Origin: Myroides odoratimimus
GTDB taxonomy: Bacteria; Bacteroidota; Bacteroidia; Flavobacteriales; Flavobacteriaceae
Direction of reading: 5' to 3'
Length of the DNA: 64,000 nt
NCBI RefSeq assembly: GCF_001485415.1
Contig: NZ_BCMQ01000005.1
Coordinates: 186,001-250,000, forward strand
Position numbers and translations under genes: made by a program. Shown here in pieces: positions 27,046-35,640 of the stretch. The first letter of the stretch is position 1; each line of letters opens with the position of its first letter. The notes beneath the pieces were generated by a model, which had not been told where the DNA came from, searched no databases, and saw only the letters and a program-made list of their open reading frames with translations.

Positions 27046-28494
27046 CTATCCTTGCATAGGAGAGTATCCTACCGCTTTACCGATTAATGTAGCAGAAGTA
27101 CAGTCAGCGATCTCTACCATCACGAAGTCTCCTACGTTATAGTGCTCCTTAGGGAATACTACTGTAGTGTTCTGAGAGTTACGCCCAGACCATTCGTCTT
27201 CATTACGCTTAGATGTTTTCTCGATAAGTACTTCTACCGTTTGACCCACGAAGCGTTTTGTACGCTCAAGGCTGATTTTGTTTTGTACAGCGATGATCTC
27301 TGTAAGACGACGTTTTTTAACCTCTTCTGGCACATCATCCTCTAACTTACGAGCAGCTAATGTACCTGGTCTCTCAGAGTAGGCGAACATAAACCCGAAG
27401 TCATATCTCACGTGCTCCATTAGTGATAATGTATCTTGGTGATCCTCTTCAGTCTCTGTAGGGAATCCAGTGATCATATCTTGTGATAACGAGATATCTG
27501 GTATCAATGCATAGATCTTATCTACTAGTTCGATGTATTCTTCTCTAGTATGCTGACGGTTCATCTCCTGTAAGATACGTGTACTTCCAGACTGTACTGG
27601 TAAGTGGATATACTTACAGATGTTCTCATGTCTAGCGATAGACTCTATCACCTCGATATGCATATCTTGAGGGTTAGAAGTAGAGAAACGGAAACGCATC
27701 TTAGGGAATGTAGTAGCACACTGATCTAATAACTGAGCGAAATCTACAGCTGTCGCTTTCTGCATATCGCTAGCTTTATCGAAGTCTTTTTTAAGACCTC
27801 CACCATACCATAGGTAGCTATCTACGTTCTGACCTAGTAACGTGATTTCTTTAAAACCTCTCTCTTGTAAGTCTGTGATTTCTTCTATAATACTCTGTGG
27901 GTCACGGCTACGCTCACGACCTCTAGTGAATGGTACCACACAGAATGTACACATATTATCACATCCTCTAGTGATAGATACGAATGCTGTCACCCCATTA
28001 CTCTGTAGACGCACTGGAGAGATATCACCATAAGTCTCATCTTTAGATAAGATCACGTTGATCGCATCTCTACCTTCTTCTACGTCTTTAAGTAAGTTAG
28101 GAAGATCTTTATAAGCATCAGGACCTACTACCATGTCCACGATTTTTTCTTCTTCTAAGAACTTTGCTTTAAGACGCTCAGCCATACATCCTAGAACACC
28201 TACTTTCATACCAGGGTTCTTTCTTTTTACTTGGTTGTATTGGTCTAAACGTTTTCGAACAGTTTGTTCTGCTTTATCTCTGATCGAACAAGTGTTTACT
28301 AACACTAAGTCCGCTTCTTCTAAGTTGTCTGTTGTATTATACCCTTCGTTAGATAGGATAGATGCTACAATCTCACTGTCAGAGAAATTCATTTGACAAC
28401 CGTAGCTTTCGATAAATAGCTTCTTGTTGTTGTCTTGTTTTTGTTCTAAATGTAAGCTTGTACCTTGTTTATTTTCGTCAATTACCTTTTCCAT
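27046..28494 (-). CDS. miaB: tRNA-2-methylthio-N6-dimethylallyladenosine synthase MiaB
   Basis: 482 residues. N-terminal methylthiotransferase domain with YGCQMNFSDSE, NTCSIRDKAE and GCMAERL (three cluster cysteines); radical SAM motif RGCDNMCTFCVVPFTRGRE; TRAM domain at the end. It adds the methylthio group to A37 of tRNAs that read UNN codons. First gene of the operon that runs to secG; promoter at 28527-28556. Confidence 0.96.
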   Translation of the reverse strand: MEKVIDENKQGTSLHLEQKQDNNKKLFIESYGCQMNFSDSEIVASILSNEGYNTTDNLEEADLVLVNTCSIRDKAEQTVRKRLDQYNQVKRKNPGMKVGVLGCMAERLKAKFLEEEKIVDMVVGPDAYKDLPNLLKDVEEGRDAINVILSKDETYGDISPVRLQSNGVTAFVSITRGCDNMCTFCVVPFTRGRERSRDPQSIIEEITDLQERGFKEITLLGQNVDSYLWYGGGLKKDFDKASDMQKATAVDFAQLLDQCATTFPKMRFRFSTSNPQDMHIEVIESIARHENICKYIHLPVQSGSTRILQEMNRQHTREEYIELVDKIYALIPDISLSQDMITGFPTETEEDHQDTLSLMEHVRYDFGFMFAYSERPGTLAARKLEDDVPEEVKKRRLTEIIAVQNKISLERTKRFVGQTVEVLIEKTSKRNEDEWSGRNSQNTTVVFPKEHYNVGDFVMVEIADCTSATLIGKAVGYSPMQG

Positions 28495-28526
28495 AAGATA
28501 CTTTAAGGATGTTTTACTTTAAGGGA

Positions 28527-28556
28527 CAAAGATACTTTTTTTTGTCTAACTGACAA
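28527..28556 (-). promoter_or_regulatory. Promoter of the miaB operon
   Basis: Minus strand: TTG at 28556-28554, 19 bases, TATCTTTG at 28534-28527; miaB ATG at 28494. Confidence 0.72.
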
Positions 28557-28795
28557 GATGACAGTGTTAGTTTTAAGGTTTTTTTGTACCCCATTTTATT
28601 TAACGCTATAGAATACCTTTTTTGCTCATAATCTTTGAGTTGTAATTCTAAGTTGTTGAGTTGATTATTACAGAATGGATACTAATGAACTGATTTGGCG
28701 TTTATGGCTCTATAATCCCTTTTTGACCTCGTATGCACTTTTGTTTTGGTTTTATTTTATTGATATTCAGTATTTAGTGTTGTTTTGGTTTATTT

Positions 28796-28893
28796 TCGTT
28801 CGGAAGTTGTTCGGAGATAGTCAGTGCTTACTTGGGATGAGAGGTGTTTTCTAAAAGCGTACCCTATCTCTACCCGAACCATCTACTACCAAA
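28796..28893. repeat. Facing arrays of degenerate 11-bp repeats (element B)
   Basis: Left units: TCGTTCGGAAG, TTGTTCGGAGA, TAGTCAGTGCT, TACTTGGGATG (28796-28839). Right units in opposite orientation: ACCCTATCTCT, ACCCGAACCAT, CTACTACCAAA (28861-28893); the reverse complement of the middle one is ATGGTTCGGGT, close to the left units. Confidence 0.6.
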
Positions 28894-29061
28894 ATAAAAT
28901 GGAATACAAGGAAATTTCTAATAATGATACGATGAATAGTGGGGCATATATATAAAACTATAAATATTAAACAAAACATATAAACCTCAGTTCAATTAAA
29001 AAGATTTTATGCACGATTCTAGAATAATGTTGTTTTTAAATGATATAAATATGTGTACTTC

Positions 29062-29165
29062 GCTTGCACTTCTTAGGGGATTCCTAGGAGTTTTCTAGGG
29101 CTTTCCTTGCCCAGAAGGCATCTTTGTCGAAGAAAGGTGCAAGAAACCCTCAAGCAATCCCCTAG
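29062..29165. repeat. Facing arrays of degenerate 11-bp repeats (element D)
   Basis: Left units: GCTTGCACTTC, TTAGGGGATTC, CTAGGAGTTTT, CTAGGGCTTTC, CTTGCCCAGAA (29062-29116). Right units in opposite orientation: AAAGGTGCAAG, AAACCCTCAAG, CAATCCCCTAG (29133-29165), whose reverse complements are CTTGCACCTTT, CTTGAGGGTTT and CTAGGGGATTG. The clearest of the four elements. Confidence 0.72.
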
Positions 29166-29685
29166 TAGATCAGAACGAAAATATCTTTAGTTAACTAGTA
29201 TATGCTGATGAGCTAAAAATAGTTTTTTACGTACACGCCTTTAAAAAACACTAAGTCGTTGTATTTATAATGTTTAAACTAATACTGTTTTTGCTTATTA
29301 AGTAATTATTTAAAACAATTGATTAATAGAACTCAGGTTATAAATAAAAAGTGATTTTAAAAAAATGCAATTTGTTTAGTTGTTAAACAGTAGATTCACT
29401 ATTGACTTTTTTACTTCTAAAGGTTTAGAAAACTTTAAGCATTGTGCGAAATAAAAGGGGTATAAAAGCATTGAGAGAGGTAAAAATTAAAAAATTTAGA
29501 GAATTGTTATTAAATTGTGTAATTTCTTGATTTTGTTTGTAAAAAAAATCAATATATCGGTTTATTACTAGAATGTTGGTTTATTTTACGAATAACTAGG
29601 TAATTATTACAATTTTTATATGCTGGCATATTAGTTAAAAGAAGCATTAATAAGTAGTGGCACGGATATATTCAAAAAAATCATA

Positions 29686-29693
29686 TATTTTTG
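29686..29693 (+). promoter_or_regulatory. -7 box of topA
   Basis: TATTTTTG, exact TAnnTTTG, 19 bases before the topA ATG. No TTG at good spacing. Confidence 0.5.
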
Positions 29694-29712
29694 CTTCACA
29701 AAATAATGAAGT

Positions 29713-32244
29713 ATGGCAAAGAATTTAGTGATTGTTGAGTCACCTGCAAAGGCAAAAACCATTGAAAAATTTTTAGGACAGGATTATCAGGTAGAGTCTA
29801 GCTATGGACATATAGCGGATCTGCCTTCTAAAGAAATAGGAGTAGATGTAGAGAATAACTTTAAGCCTAAATATGAGGTATCGAGTGATAAGAAGGCGGT
29901 AGTTAAGAAGTTAAAGGATCTTGCGAAGAAAGCTGAAATGGTTTGGTTAGCATCCGATGAGGACCGCGAGGGAGAGGCTATTGCATGGCACTTAGCGGAA
30001 GAACTAAATTTAAAGAGTAATAACACAAAGCGTATTGTATTCCACGAGATTACAAAAAATGCTATTTTAAAAGCGATAGATAACCCACGTCAGATAGACT
30101 ATAATCTAGTGAATGCACAACAGGCTCGTCGTGTACTAGATAGATTAGTGGGGTATGAACTGTCTCCTGTACTGTGGAAAAAGGTAAAAGGAGGATTATC
30201 TGCTGGACGTGTACAGTCTGTGGCTGTACGTCTTATCGTAGAGAGAGAAAGAGAGATTAATGACTTTAAGGTAGAGTCATCTTACCATATATCAGCAGAG
30301 TTTAAGACTGCTGAAGGAAAAACATTAAAAGCTAAACTGCCTAAGAACTTTGCGACTGAGAAAGAAGCAAGAGACTTTTTAGCAGTTAATATTGGAGCAG
30401 CGTACAGAGTAGCAGATTTAGAGACTAAACCTGCTAAGAAATCACCTGCAGCTCCATTTACCACTTCTACACTACAACAGGAAGCGGCTAGAAAGCTTCA
30501 CTACTCAGTAGGTCAGACGATGATGTTAGCGCAGCGTTTATACGAGAGCGGACTGATCACGTATATGAGAACGGATAGTGTGAACTTATCTAAAGAGGCA
30601 ATGAGTGCAGCAGCAGCTGAAATCACGAAGTCTTACGGAGCAGAATATTCTAAACCACGTACTTATACGACTAAGAGCAAAGGAGCTCAAGAGGCGCACG
30701 AGGCTATCCGTCCGACGAATATGGCTCTGCACAGTGCTCCTGTAGATAGAGATCAGGCTCGTCTATATGATCTGATTTGGAAGCGTACTTTGGCATCTCA
30801 GATGAGTGATGCTCAGTTAGAGAGAACGAATGTGCGTATAGAAGCAAATAAGTTTAAAGAGTTATTTGTGGCTACGGGTGAGGTATTGCTTTTTGAAGGA
30901 TTCTTAAAAGTGTACTTAGAAGGGCATGATGATGAGGATGAAGAAGTAGAAGGAATCTTACCAGCATTGAGAATTGGAGAAGGATTAGAACAAAATGCGT
31001 TAGTAGCTACTCAACGTTTTACTAAGCCTGCTGCTAGATATACAGAAGCGTCATTAGTGAAGAAGTTAGAGGAGCTAGGTATCGGTCGTCCGTCTACTTA
31101 TGCACCTACTATTTCTACTATTATCGCTAGAACGTATGTCGAAAAAGGAGAGACTGAAGGTAAAGAGCGCAACTATAAGATGATGATGCTTAGAGGTGCT
31201 GAGGTGAAAGAGAAGGTGCTGACAGAGAAAACGGGATCTGATAAAGGGAAGTTAGTACCTACAGATATCGGTATGATCGTGAATGACTTCTTAGTGAAGA
31301 ACTTTAAGACGATCTTAGATTATAACTTCACTGCTAAGGTAGAAGAGGACTTCGATGAGATCGCGGCTGGTAATGAGGATTGGGCTAAGATGATGAGAGA
31401 GTTCTACGATCACTTCCACCCAACAGTGAAAGATGTAGAAGAGAACGCAGAGCGCGAGTCTGGAGAGCGTATATTAGGTATCGACCCTAAGAGTGGACGT
31501 ACAGTATTAGTGCGTTTAGCTAAGTTTGGTCCTGTGGCGCAGATCGGTAATCCTGAGGATGAAGAGAAGCAATATGCTAGCCTTACTGCTGAGCAGAATA
31601 TCGGTACGATTACATTAGAAGAAGCACTAGCATTATTCCTATTGCCAAAGGTATTAGGAGAATATAAAGGAGAAGAAGTAGAGGTAAACAATGGTAGATT
31701 TGGTCCTTATGTGAGAGTAGGTAAGTCATTTATCTCTCTGCCTAAAGGAGAAGAACCTGCTGATGTGACGCTAGATAGAGCATTAGAATTAATCAAAGAG
31801 AAAGAGCAAGCAGATGCTCCTATCGCTACATACCAAGGGCTGCCTGTGCAGAAAGGTGTGGGACGCTTCGGACCATACTTAAAGTGGAATGGTATTTTTA
31901 TCAACGTGAATAAGAAGTATAACTTCGACAATCTATCTCAAGCGGATATCAACGAGCTAATCGAAGATAAGATTCAGAAAGAGAAGGATAAGGTAATTCA
32001 CGATTGGGCAGAAGAAGGTATCCGAGTAGAGAAAGCAAGATGGGGTCGTTCTGTAATCTTAAAAGGAAAAACGAAGATAGAGCTAGGTAAGGATGTGGAT
32101 GCTGCAGCGTTATCTCTAGATGAGGTAAAGGCAATGATCGAAGCAAAAGCGCCTGCTAAAAAGACAGCTGCTAAGAAAACGACAGCTAAAAAAGCAACTA
32201 CTACTGCTAAGAAAACAGCAACTAAGAAGACGACTAAAAAATAA
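29713..32244 (+). CDS. topA: DNA topoisomerase I
   Basis: 843 residues. TOPRIM domain at the start (IVESPAKAKTIEKFLGQDY; DEDREGEAIAWHLAEEL), active tyrosine in LITYMRTDSVNLS, GIGRPSTYAPTI, then C-terminal repeats in place of zinc fingers (GRFGPYVRVGKSF; GRFGPYLKWNGIF). The last 30 residues are a Lys/Thr/Ala tail like eukaryotic H1 tails. Relaxes negative supercoils. The next gene follows by 6 bases. Confidence 0.97.
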   Translation: MAKNLVIVESPAKAKTIEKFLGQDYQVESSYGHIADLPSKEIGVDVENNFKPKYEVSSDKKAVVKKLKDLAKKAEMVWLASDEDREGEAIAWHLAEELNLKSNNTKRIVFHEITKNAILKAIDNPRQIDYNLVNAQQARRVLDRLVGYELSPVLWKKVKGGLSAGRVQSVAVRLIVEREREINDFKVESSYHISAEFKTAEGKTLKAKLPKNFATEKEARDFLAVNIGAAYRVADLETKPAKKSPAAPFTTSTLQQEAARKLHYSVGQTMMLAQRLYESGLITYMRTDSVNLSKEAMSAAAAEITKSYGAEYSKPRTYTTKSKGAQEAHEAIRPTNMALHSAPVDRDQARLYDLIWKRTLASQMSDAQLERTNVRIEANKFKELFVATGEVLLFEGFLKVYLEGHDDEDEEVEGILPALRIGEGLEQNALVATQRFTKPAARYTEASLVKKLEELGIGRPSTYAPTISTIIARTYVEKGETEGKERNYKMMMLRGAEVKEKVLTEKTGSDKGKLVPTDIGMIVNDFLVKNFKTILDYNFTAKVEEDFDEIAAGNEDWAKMMREFYDHFHPTVKDVEENAERESGERILGIDPKSGRTVLVRLAKFGPVAQIGNPEDEEKQYASLTAEQNIGTITLEEALALFLLPKVLGEYKGEEVEVNNGRFGPYVRVGKSFISLPKGEEPADVTLDRALELIKEKEQADAPIATYQGLPVQKGVGRFGPYLKWNGIFINVNKKYNFDNLSQADINELIEDKIQKEKDKVIHDWAEEGIRVEKARWGRSVILKGKTKIELGKDVDAAALSLDEVKAMIEAKAPAKKTAAKKTTAKKATTTAKKTATKKTTKK

Positions 32245-32250
32245 GAAAGA

Positions 32251-33393
32251 ATGATCTACGAACTGCTAAGACCGATAAATAACGAATTAATCACTTATAT
32301 AGATGGTTTACAGAGTCAGTGTATAGGGAAGAAAGTAACGTTCTTCTCTGGTGGTTCTTTTGAGAATGAAGGTCGATATAATATTGCTATTATAGGTATT
32401 AGCGATAATCGAGGTAATGGTGAAGGAGTGAGTATAGTAGATATCACTAAAATAAGAAAGGCTTGGTATTCGTTATATCCTGGTAACTGGGGTGTGAATA
32501 TTATAGACTTAGGAGATGTAGTAGCGGGTGAGAGATTAGAGGATACATACTATTTAGTAAAGACTCTAGTAGCTGATCTAGTGAGACAAGGGGTAATCCC
32601 TGTGTTCGTAGGAGGATCTCAGGATATGACTTATGCGATGTATAGAGCATATGATGCGCTAGAGCAGTCTGTGAATCTAGTGTCTATAGATGCTAAGTTA
32701 GACCTTTCTAAGACAGAAGGTGATGTGGCAAATAGTTATCTGACGCGTATTATACTAGAAGAGCCTACGAATCTGTTTAATTTTTCTAATATCGGGTATC
32801 AGACTTACTTCAATGCACAAGAAGAAATAGACTTAATCGCTAGTTTATATTTTGAGGCGTATAGAGTAGGAGAAATATCTGGTAATATAAAATTAGCTGA
32901 GCCAGTACTTAGAGATGCTGATATCGTAAGTATCGATATGACTTCTGTTAAGTCTGCAGATTCTGGTAATTTTGAGTTCTTTAATCCGAATGGATTTGAT
33001 GGAAGAGAGATATGTGCCTTAGCTAGATACAGTGGGTTAAGTGATAGAGTTTCATCTTTTGGAATATTTAATTATAATAATAATAAAAATGAAACGTTAT
33101 TAATAGCACAAATCCTTTGGTATTTTGTGGAAGGTGTTAATTATAGATCGAATGAATACCCTTTTGTCAGTAAGGCTAGTTATATGAAGTATATCGTGCC
33201 GATAGAGGGATATGACGACTTGATATTCTATAAGAGTGATATCTCCGAACGCTGGTGGATAGAGGCTTCTATAGAAACGATGGATGCCGAAAGAAAAGTG
33301 TTGTTGCCTTGTAGTTATGAGGATTATGAGCTGGCTATAAGCCAAGTTATACCTGAAAGATGGTGGCGAACAATAAAAAAAAGTGTAGTATAA
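32251..33393 (+). CDS. Arginase/formimidoylglutamase-like protein with degraded metal site
   Basis: 380 residues. The ureohydrolase fold is recognisable: VFVGGSQDMTYAMYRAY stands where GGDHS is, NLVSIDAKLDL where DAHxD is, and VSIDMTSVKSAD where SxDxDxxDP is. Of six metal ligands of arginase, the His of GGDHS is Gln, the His of DAHxD is Lys and the second Asp of SxDxD is Thr; three Asp remain. A two-manganese centre therefore looks lost. It lies 6 bases after topA and upstream of gldK, a position shared in flavobacteria as I remember. Probably a non-enzymatic relative. Confidence 0.8.
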   Translation: MIYELLRPINNELITYIDGLQSQCIGKKVTFFSGGSFENEGRYNIAIIGISDNRGNGEGVSIVDITKIRKAWYSLYPGNWGVNIIDLGDVVAGERLEDTYYLVKTLVADLVRQGVIPVFVGGSQDMTYAMYRAYDALEQSVNLVSIDAKLDLSKTEGDVANSYLTRIILEEPTNLFNFSNIGYQTYFNAQEEIDLIASLYFEAYRVGEISGNIKLAEPVLRDADIVSIDMTSVKSADSGNFEFFNPNGFDGREICALARYSGLSDRVSSFGIFNYNNNKNETLLIAQILWYFVEGVNYRSNEYPFVSKASYMKYIVPIEGYDDLIFYKSDISERWWIEASIETMDAERKVLLPCSYEDYELAISQVIPERWWRTIKKSVV

Positions 33394-33438
33394 AAATTAA
33401 TTTAACAAAAATAAATAATTAAGTTAAATTAATTTTTA
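33391..33438 (+). terminator. A/T-only inverted repeat, terminator or operator in front of gldK
   Basis: Perfect 16-bp arms (33391-33406 and 33423-33438) with a 16-base loop, made almost only of A and T. It starts at the stop codon of the arginase-like gene and its last bases are the first bases of the gldK -7 box TAGCTTTG (33437-33444). Confidence 0.6.
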
Positions 33439-33444
33439 GCTTTG
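33437..33444 (+). promoter_or_regulatory. -7 box of gldKLMN
   Basis: TAGCTTTG, exact consensus; the leader to the gldK ATG at 33515 would be about 65 bases. No clear TTG at -33. Confidence 0.5.
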
Positions 33445-33514
33445 TTTTGTGAAATAAAAAGAAAAAAAATTACTTGTAAGTATTTTATAGTAGTACATAA
33501 AAACCTAAAATTAT

Positions 33515-34915
33515 ATGAAGAAGATCATTACGTTAGGAGCAGTTTTAGCTTTGATGACCAGTTGTGGAACTGGAGATCGAGGTGAATTGATGCATGGTGA
33601 GGCTGGAAAAAGATGGAGCAGTGAGAAACCACAAGGGATGTCACTTATTCCAGGAGGTACTTTTACCATGGGTCAAGCCAATGAGGATTTCTTAGGAGCC
33701 CAAGATGCGCCAACAAAAACAGTTACTATCGGTTCATTTTATATGGATGAAACTGAAATTTCGAATAACCAATACCGCAAATTCGTAGAATGGGTAAAGG
33801 ATTCGGTTGTTCGAACTAAATTAGCTATTGCAGCTGATGAAATGGGTGTGGCTAAAGAATCAGGTGGTATCGGTGCGTATGCATTCGTAGATGCTGAAGA
33901 GGATTTAGAAAGAATGACTCCATACCAACGATATATGTATGAGAACTATTACAGCCTTCAGGTGAGTGATGATATCTACTCTGGACGTCGTTTAAATAAA
34001 AAAGTTCCTTTAGTGAAAGATACTAGAAAGTATCCAGACGCTAACTATGTGGAAGTAATGGATTCATTATATATCCCAGCTAGTGAGACGTATAATGGTA
34101 TGACTACTTTCGATAACTCTAAGTTGAAGTTTAAATATTCTTATGTAGATGTAGATGCAGCTACTAGAGATAGATCAACAGAAAATAGAGGGAAGAGAAA
34201 TAGACACTTAAAAACGGAGACGCTATTAATCTATCCTGATACAACACGTTGGATTAAAGAATTCCAATATTCTTATAACGAACCAATGCACAATGATTAC
34301 TTCTGGCACGAAGCTTTTGGTGATTATCCTGTAGTAGGGGTAAACTGGCACCAAGCTAAAGCATTCGCTGCATGGAGATCAATGTATAAAAACATTTATC
34401 TGAAAGATAATAAGATGACTCTTGAGATCAATGAATTCCGTTTGCCAATGGAAAGTGAGTGGGAGTACGCTGCTAGAGGTGGTCTAGAAGGAGCTATGTA
34501 TCCTTGGGGTGGACCTTATGCAACGGATGAGAAAGGATGCTTTATGGCAAACTTTAAACCAACTCGTTTTGATTATGCAGCAGATGGAGCTCTTTATACA
34601 GCTAATGTTCGTTCTTACCCTCCTAATGGATATAACTTATACAATATGGCAGGTAACGTAGCAGAGTGGACTAGCTCTACTTATGATGCTTCTAGTTACG
34701 ATCACATGTCAGCTTTAAAGCCTAGAAATAGACCTAGCGAAAGCCCACTAAAAGTAGTAAGAGGTGGTTCTTGGAGAGACCCAGCATATTTCTTACAAGT
34801 TGCTACTCGTGATTCTGAGTACGCAGATTCAGCAAGAAGTTACATTGGATTTAGAACAGTACAATCTGTGTCAGGTTCTTTATCACGTGTTAACCAAGCA
34901 AAAATGGCTCGTTAA
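33515..34915 (+). CDS. gldK: Type IX secretion / gliding lipoprotein GldK
   Basis: 466 residues. Lipoprotein signal with Cys17 (LALMTSCGTG). The rest is a formylglycine-generating-enzyme-like fold (GGTFTMGQAN; ISNNQYRKFVEWV; GVNWHQAKAFAAW; RLPMESEWEYAARGG; RGGSWRDPAYFL), as in GldK/PorK. GldK forms the periplasmic ring with GldN under the outer membrane. First of gldKLMN. Confidence 0.96.
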   Translation: MKKIITLGAVLALMTSCGTGDRGELMHGEAGKRWSSEKPQGMSLIPGGTFTMGQANEDFLGAQDAPTKTVTIGSFYMDETEISNNQYRKFVEWVKDSVVRTKLAIAADEMGVAKESGGIGAYAFVDAEEDLERMTPYQRYMYENYYSLQVSDDIYSGRRLNKKVPLVKDTRKYPDANYVEVMDSLYIPASETYNGMTTFDNSKLKFKYSYVDVDAATRDRSTENRGKRNRHLKTETLLIYPDTTRWIKEFQYSYNEPMHNDYFWHEAFGDYPVVGVNWHQAKAFAAWRSMYKNIYLKDNKMTLEINEFRLPMESEWEYAARGGLEGAMYPWGGPYATDEKGCFMANFKPTRFDYAADGALYTANVRSYPPNGYNLYNMAGNVAEWTSSTYDASSYDHMSALKPRNRPSESPLKVVRGGSWRDPAYFLQVATRDSEYADSARSYIGFRTVQSVSGSLSRVNQAKMAR

Positions 34916-34949
34916 TAATCAAACAAAAAAATAAAAGAAGAAAAAGGCT

Positions 34950-35612
34950 ATGGCAATATCTAAAAAAGTGATGAACTTCTGTTATGGAATGGGAGCTTCA
35001 GTAGTAATCATCGGTGCATTATTTAAAATTACGCACATGGAATTTGGACCTTTTAATGGTAACAATATGTTAACTGCAGGTCTATTAGTAGAGGCGTTTA
35101 TTTTTGCAATCTCTGCATTCGAGCCAGTTGATGAGGAATTAGATTGGGCAAAGGTATATCCAGAATTAAAAGATGGGAAAGCTAGAGAAGTAAAAGTGGC
35201 TAAACAAGCTGTTGTAGAGCCTCAAGATACAGAAGGGATGCTTTCTAAAAAATTAGATCAGATGTTGAAGGATGCTAAAATTGATGGAGAGTTAATGAAT
35301 AGCTTAGGAAATAGTATTCGTAACTTCGAGGCTGCTTCTAGAGAGATGGGGCCTTCTGTGAATTCTGTTGCTTCAACACAAAAATATGCGCAAGAAATGA
35401 CATTAGCTGCTCAACAGTTAGAGTCTCTAAATAAAGCTTATAAAGTACAATTAGAAAGCGCAACAGCGAATGCTGAAATCAATAAGGCAGTAGCTGAAAA
35501 CAATGCTCAGTTAAAAGAGCAAATGCAAGCATTAACAAACAATTTAGCGTCATTAAACAACGTTTATGGTGGAATGCTTTCTGCTATGGGTGGTGGAAGA
35601 AATGCTAATTAG
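34950..35612 (+). CDS. gldL: Type IX secretion motor protein GldL
   Basis: 220 residues. Two membrane helices near the N-terminus (about 8-30 and 40-58) with conserved GMGASVVIIGALFKI and a Glu in the second helix region, followed by a cytosolic coiled-coil domain (QQLESLNKAYKVQLESA). GldL and GldM form the proton-driven motor of the type IX system in the inner membrane. Confidence 0.96.
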   Translation: MAISKKVMNFCYGMGASVVIIGALFKITHMEFGPFNGNNMLTAGLLVEAFIFAISAFEPVDEELDWAKVYPELKDGKAREVKVAKQAVVEPQDTEGMLSKKLDQMLKDAKIDGELMNSLGNSIRNFEAASREMGPSVNSVASTQKYAQEMTLAAQQLESLNKAYKVQLESATANAEINKAVAENNAQLKEQMQALTNNLASLNNVYGGMLSAMGGGRNAN

Positions 35613-35640
35613 TTTATAATTTTTAAAATATTATAAGGTA

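Larger units (their letters stand above)
28495..29712. other. 1.2 kb gene-free divergent region between miaB and topA
   Basis: Very AT-rich. Besides the two promoters at its ends it holds two 11-bp repeat elements (28796-28893 and 29062-29165). A 59-codon hydrophobic frame at 28676-28855 overlaps the first element and is not convincing as a gene. From 29200 to 29680 I see only AT-rich DNA. Confidence 0.65.

Noticed and set aside
28676..28855. 59-codon hydrophobic frame in the miaB-topA gap
   Set aside because: Low-complexity composition from AT-rich DNA, no promoter box, and its end overlaps the 11-bp repeat element B.
32150..32244. Repeat expansion at the 3' end of topA
   Set aside because: The AAGAC/AAGAAAACA-like repeats encode the Lys/Thr/Ala tail common in Bacteroidota topoisomerase I, so they are coding low complexity and not a separate element.
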